Assembly (NCBI GenBank): GCA_051002015.1
Contig: JBPCMS010000104.1
Coordinates: 1 to 8,001 of the forward strand
Source of the DNA: JACDBE01 sp051002015
GTDB lineage: Bacteria > Actinomycetota > Acidimicrobiia > Spongiisociales > UBA5794
Length of the DNA stretch: 8,001 nucleotides
Direction: 5' to 3'
Below the pieces are notes generated by a model, which was not told the origin of the DNA, did no database searches, and worked only from the letters and a program-made list of their open reading frames with translations. Below, piece by piece: positions 5,125 to 8,001 of the stretch; the first letter of the stretch is position 1, and each line of letters opens with the position of its first letter. The translations under genes were made by a program, and so were the position numbers.

Positions 5125-6573
5125 ATGATGACGACGGGCCATGACGTGATCGTGGTGGGCGGGGGCCCCGCCGGAGTCGCCGCCGCCAGCCGCAGCGCCG
5201 ACCTCGGCGCCCGCACCGCGCTGGTGACCAGGGACCGGGTGGGGGGCATGGCCGCCCACGACGGCCCGGTGCCGGTGCGCACCATGGCCTATGCCGCCCG
5301 GCTGGCTCGGGAGACCAAGCAGTTCGCCGAGTACGGGATCGTGATCGGGCCGCCCTCGGTCGACTACCCGGCACTGGTCGACCGGGTGGGCGAGGTGGTG
5401 GCCCAGTACGACAAGGTGGCGGGGAGGGTCGAGTACCTCAGCGAGCACGGGGTCGACGTGTTCGAGGACTCGGGGACGGCGTCCTTCGTCGATCCCCACA
5501 CGATCGAGTGCGCCGGAGGTCGCCGCTTCACCGGCGCCAAGGTGGTGCTGTGCACCGGGGGGAGGCCCAAGCGGCTCCCCATCCCCGGGTTCGAGCACAC
5601 GTCCACCCACACCGATGCGTGGCGGCTCACCGCGCTACCCGCCTCGATGGTGGTGGTGGGCTCCGGCGCCACCGGCGCCCAGGTGGCGTCGATCTTCAAT
5701 GCCCTCGGCACCACGGTCACCCTGATGGAGGTTGGGTCCCGCATCGTCCCCACCGAGGACGAGGACGTCTCGGCGGCGGTGCGCGGCGCCTTCGAGGAGC
5801 ACGGGATGCGGGTGCTCGAGGGCATCGAGGGAATCACCGGGTTCGAACCGGCGGGCGCCGGGGTGAGGACCAGGTTCCGCCACGGCGGCGCCGACCGTGA
5901 GGTGGTGACCGACCTGGTGGTGATGGCCGTCGGATGGTCCGCCGGCGCCGACGAGCTGTGCCTGCCTGCCGCCGGGGTCGCCACCGACGGGCGCGGTTTC
6001 GTCGAGGTGGATGGGTATCTGCGGACGTCCGCCGGGCACATCTTCGCCGCCGGCGATGTCTGTGGGCAATGGATGCTGGTGCCCACCGCCTACCGGGCCG
6101 GCTACTACGCCGCCTCCAACGCCGTCGAGGGGCCCCGTCACCTGATGGAGAACGAGCTGATCCCGTTCGGCAGCTTCACCGATCCCGAGTACGCCCAGAT
6201 CGGGCTCACCGAGTCCGCCGCCCGTGACGACCACGACGTGGTGGTGTCCACCATCGACTTCGCCGACTTCTCCCGCAGCATCATCGACGGCCGCCGGCGC
6301 GGCTTCTGCAAGCTCATCGCCGATCGGGACACCCGGCAGATCCTCGGTTGTCACGTGGTGGGCGAGCGCGCCGTCGACACGGTGCAGTTGGTCACGGCAG
6401 GGATGGCGGCGGGGCTCACCGTCGACCGGTTGGCCGATCTACCGCTGTCGTTCCCCACCTATGGGGCCATCGTCGGCTGGGCCGCATACGACATCGTCAA
6501 GCAGCTGGGCATGGACCGCGACCGGCCCTATTGGATGGCCGGGCAGATCAGCCCCGGCCAGCTCCGCAGTTGA
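5125..6573 (+). CDS. FAD/NAD(P)-dependent oxidoreductase, disulfide-reductase fold lacking redox cysteines
   Basis: The 482-residue protein has the full architecture of the dihydrolipoamide dehydrogenase/mercuric reductase family. The FAD dinucleotide fold GGGPAG is at 12-17, the NAD(P) fold VVVGSGATGAQVAS starts at 176, and the second FAD motif FAAGDV is at 307-312. A C-terminal dimerisation domain begins around 345. The redox disulfide segment is altered: GG-T-C-x4-C reads GGMAAHDGPVP, with Ala43 and Pro48 at the two cysteine positions. In the dimer domain the His-Pro-Thr-x-x-Glu catalytic pair reads Phe443 and Ala448. Disulfide reduction is thus unlikely. Cysteine-poor relatives include soluble transhydrogenase and mycobacterial LpdA, an NAD(P)H:quinone reductase, so hydride transfer to a quinone, nicotinamide or other acceptor is inferred. 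GGGGG at 5116-5120 is 4 bases before ATG 5125 and 7 before ATG 5128, so either may start translation. Confidence 0.88.
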   Translation: MMTTGHDVIVVGGGPAGVAAASRSADLGARTALVTRDRVGGMAAHDGPVPVRTMAYAARLARETKQFAEYGIVIGPPSVDYPALVDRVGEVVAQYDKVAGRVEYLSEHGVDVFEDSGTASFVDPHTIECAGGRRFTGAKVVLCTGGRPKRLPIPGFEHTSTHTDAWRLTALPASMVVVGSGATGAQVASIFNALGTTVTLMEVGSRIVPTEDEDVSAAVRGAFEEHGMRVLEGIEGITGFEPAGAGVRTRFRHGGADREVVTDLVVMAVGWSAGADELCLPAAGVATDGRGFVEVDGYLRTSAGHIFAAGDVCGQWMLVPTAYRAGYYAASNAVEGPRHLMENELIPFGSFTDPEYAQIGLTESAARDDHDVVVSTIDFADFSRSIIDGRRRGFCKLIADRDTRQILGCHVVGERAVDTVQLVTAGMAAGLTVDRLADLPLSFPTYGAIVGWAAYDIVKQLGMDRDRPYWMAGQISPGQLRS

Positions 6574-6583
6574 GGGCGCGGCG

Positions 6584-6601
6584 GCCAAACCTGGCTTCTT
6601 T
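6584..6601 (+). terminator. Weak candidate intrinsic terminator after the flavoprotein gene
   Basis: GCCA-AACC-TGGC forms a short 4-bp stem followed by TTCTTT, 10 bp after the stop. The stem is short for an intrinsic terminator, so this is tentative. Confidence 0.3.
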
Positions 6602-6605
6602 CGGC

Positions 6606-6750
6606 GAACTTGAGCGGATCGGGCGCCATGGTGATGCCCAGGAACCTCAGGTTGAACATCAGCGGATTAGGCGCCATGGCGATGCCCAGGAACCTCAGGT
6701 TGAACATCAGCGGATTGGGCGCCATGGTGATGCCCAGGAACCTGAGGTTC
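6606..6750. repeat. 48-bp tandem repeat array in a convergent gap
   Basis: Two full units (6623-6670 and 6671-6718) differ at only 2 of 48 positions. A third unit from 6719 matches for about 30 bases, with one change in the palindrome centre, and then diverges. A degenerate half-unit precedes the first (6606-6622). Each unit contains GGCGCCATGG and the palindrome AACCTCAGGTT (AACCTGAGGTT in the last). The period is 16 codons, so both strands stay open: minus reads MAPNPLMFNLRFLGI(A/T) repeated, plus reads a repeat containing MPRNLRLNISGLGAM. Neither has a credible gene context. The array lies between the ends of the flavoprotein and helicase genes and so in both 3' regions. Outside it, the gap 6574-6785 holds only the weak terminator candidate. 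Confidence 0.85.
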
Positions 6751-6785
6751 GCCGCCTCGGGCCTGGCCCTCTGCGGTTCGGCGTT

Positions 6786-7988
6786 TCAGAACCGGCGGCG
6801 ACGCCTGGTCGACCTGAACGGGGCCAGCTCCTCGGGCGGCTCCCACGCGGTGAGATCGGCCAGCCGGTCGTCGTTGGAGAACATCTTGATGATGGGGACG
6901 TTGAGCCCGGCTCGGCGCTGGATGCCGAGGACCTCGTTGACCTGATCCCACTCCACCAGCGTCACCACCAGACCGGACTCGCCGGCTCGGGCGGTCCGTC
7001 CCGAACGGTGCACGTAGGTCTTGGGGTCCTCGGGCGGGTCGTAGTGGATGACGAGGTCGACATCGTCGATGTGGAGCCCGCGGGCGGCCACGTTGGTGGC
7101 GACCAGCACCGGGATGCTCCCGATGCTGAACCGCTCCAGCGCCTTCTCCCTGACGTTCTGCTGCAGATCGCCGTGGATGGCGCGCACCTCGACCCCGAGA
7201 TCGCCCAGATCGCGGGCGAGGCGGTCGCAGGCGAACTTGGTCCTGACGAACATCAGCGTGCGCTTGTGGTGGCGGGCCAGGGTGGCGGCCACCTTCATCT
7301 TGTCCATCCGGTGCACCTTGAGGAAGCGGTGCTCCATCGTCTCGACGGAGGGGGCGTCCGAGTCGATCTCGTGGCGGACCGGGTCGTGCATGTAGGCGCT
7401 GACCAGCGAGGCGACCTGGCCGTCGAGCGTGGCCGAGAAGAGCATGGTCTGACGGTCGGAGGGCACGGTGCGCATGATCCGGCGCACCTGGGGGAGGAAC
7501 CCCATGTCGGCCATCTGGTCGGCCTCGTCGATGGTGACCATGGCCACCCGATCCAGCTTGACCGCCCTCCGCTCGATCAGGTCGATCAGCCGGCCCGGGG
7601 TGGCGACGACGATGCCGGCGCCGCGGTTGAGGCCGTCCATCTGCTGGCGCATCGAGGAACCGCCGTAGACGGCGATGAGAGGGAGGCTGCGGACCTGCGC
7701 CAGGGGACGGATGGCCTCGGTGACCTGGGTGGCCAGCTCCCTGGTGGGGACGAGGACCAGCCCGGTGGGGCGGCCCGCCGTGGAGGGCTCGAGCAGCTGG
7801 ACCATCGGGATCCCGAAGGCAAGGGTCTTACCCGAGCCGGTCTTGGCCCGCCCGCACACGTCGCGTCCGGCGAGCAGATCGGGGATTGCCATCAGCTGGA
7901 TGGGGAACGGATCGCCGATCCCGGCGTCGTCGAGCACGGCGTCGAGATCGGATGCGACGCCCAGCGCGGCGAAACCATTGACGGTCAT
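6786..7988 (-). CDS. DEAD-box ATP-dependent RNA helicase
   Basis: The 400-residue protein is a compact two-RecA-domain DEAD-box helicase that unwinds short RNA duplexes or remodels RNP, as in ribosome assembly or mRNA decay. All core motifs are present: Q motif with Phe6 and PIQ (29-31), Walker A AKTGSGKT (48-55), PTRELA (81-86), TPGR (130-133), DEAD (154-157), SAT (185-187), HGDLQQNVRE (272-281), VATNVAARGLHIDDV (296-310) and HRSGRTARAG (327-336). The C-terminal tail is short and basic (RRRRRF), with no DbpA-type RNA-binding domain, so the closest general class is RhlE/SrmB-like. ATG 7988 gives the expected N-terminus (F-x-x-L-G ahead of the Q motif). A GGGG lies about 8 bases upstream, at the window edge. 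Any promoter is outside the window. Transcription converges on the flavoprotein gene. Confidence 0.95.
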   Translation of the reverse strand: MTVNGFAALGVASDLDAVLDDAGIGDPFPIQLMAIPDLLAGRDVCGRAKTGSGKTLAFGIPMVQLLEPSTAGRPTGLVLVPTRELATQVTEAIRPLAQVRSLPLIAVYGGSSMRQQMDGLNRGAGIVVATPGRLIDLIERRAVKLDRVAMVTIDEADQMADMGFLPQVRRIMRTVPSDRQTMLFSATLDGQVASLVSAYMHDPVRHEIDSDAPSVETMEHRFLKVHRMDKMKVAATLARHHKRTLMFVRTKFACDRLARDLGDLGVEVRAIHGDLQQNVREKALERFSIGSIPVLVATNVAARGLHIDDVDLVIHYDPPEDPKTYVHRSGRTARAGESGLVVTLVEWDQVNEVLGIQRRAGLNVPIIKMFSNDDRLADLTAWEPPEELAPFRSTRRRRRF

Positions 7989-8001
7989 AGGATCGGCCCC
8001 G

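Noticed and set aside
4860..5130. Inverted similarity GGGGGCAC-ATG at 4860-4876 and 5114-5130 as element ends
   Set aside because: It is short and explained by two similar ribosome-binding and start regions on opposite strands. The second copy lies outside the EEP interruption.
5635..6354. Minus-strand Gly/His/Val-rich frame opposite the flavoprotein gene
   Set aside because: It has shadow composition with no motifs, and the plus strand carries complete FAD and NAD motifs.
6606..6750. CRISPR array
   Set aside because: Units are directly abutting with no unique spacers, and no cas gene is present.
6528..6945. Plus- and minus-strand ORFs through the 48-bp repeat as protein genes
   Set aside because: They are open because the period is a multiple of 3. 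They run antisense into the flavoprotein or helicase genes and have no ribosome binding site or known domain.

Overview
The window is GC-rich, strongly GC3-biased bacterial DNA. A WhiB-type iron-sulfur regulator, essentially confined to the phylum, places it in an actinobacterium. Lineage within the Actinomycetota cannot be fixed from the sequence; an uncultured Acidimicrobiia-like relative is only a guess.

Layout. Positions 1-2149 hold a minus-strand pair: a PaaI-type hotdog thioesterase (2149-1709), then 5 bp later a pyruvate,phosphate dikinase-like protein that runs off the left edge (1703-1). A 77-bp divergent spacer separates these from a plus-strand beta-carbonic anhydrase (2227-2724). 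A 190-bp leader with two perfect hairpins then precedes a WhiB regulator (2915-3196). An endonuclease/exonuclease/phosphatase (EEP) gene follows immediately, but it is broken: its N-terminal part lies at 3212-3880 and its last roughly 35 codons at about 4960-5072. Between the halves sits about 1.1 kb carrying one antisense gene of unknown function (4773-3905), itself apparently frameshifted near its 3' end and preceded by a small coupled upstream ORF. A group-I flavoprotein oxidoreductase follows (5125-6573). It has lost both redox cysteines and the C-terminal His-Glu pair. The convergent gap 6574-6785 contains a 48-bp tandem repeat. A minus-strand DEAD-box RNA helicase (7988-6786) fills the right end.

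How the genes relate. Most are housekeeping or accessory metabolic genes with no single obvious pathway. The thioesterase and dikinase-like genes are probably one transcript. whiB and the original EEP gene (16 bp apart) probably formed one too, perhaps with the flavoprotein 52 bp after the EEP stop. No defence system, CRISPR array, tRNA or rRNA was seen. The features most worth a second look are the interrupted EEP gene with its foreign-looking cargo gene, the 48-bp repeat, and two enzymes (dikinase-like and flavoprotein) whose folds are kept while canonical catalytic or ligand residues are replaced.
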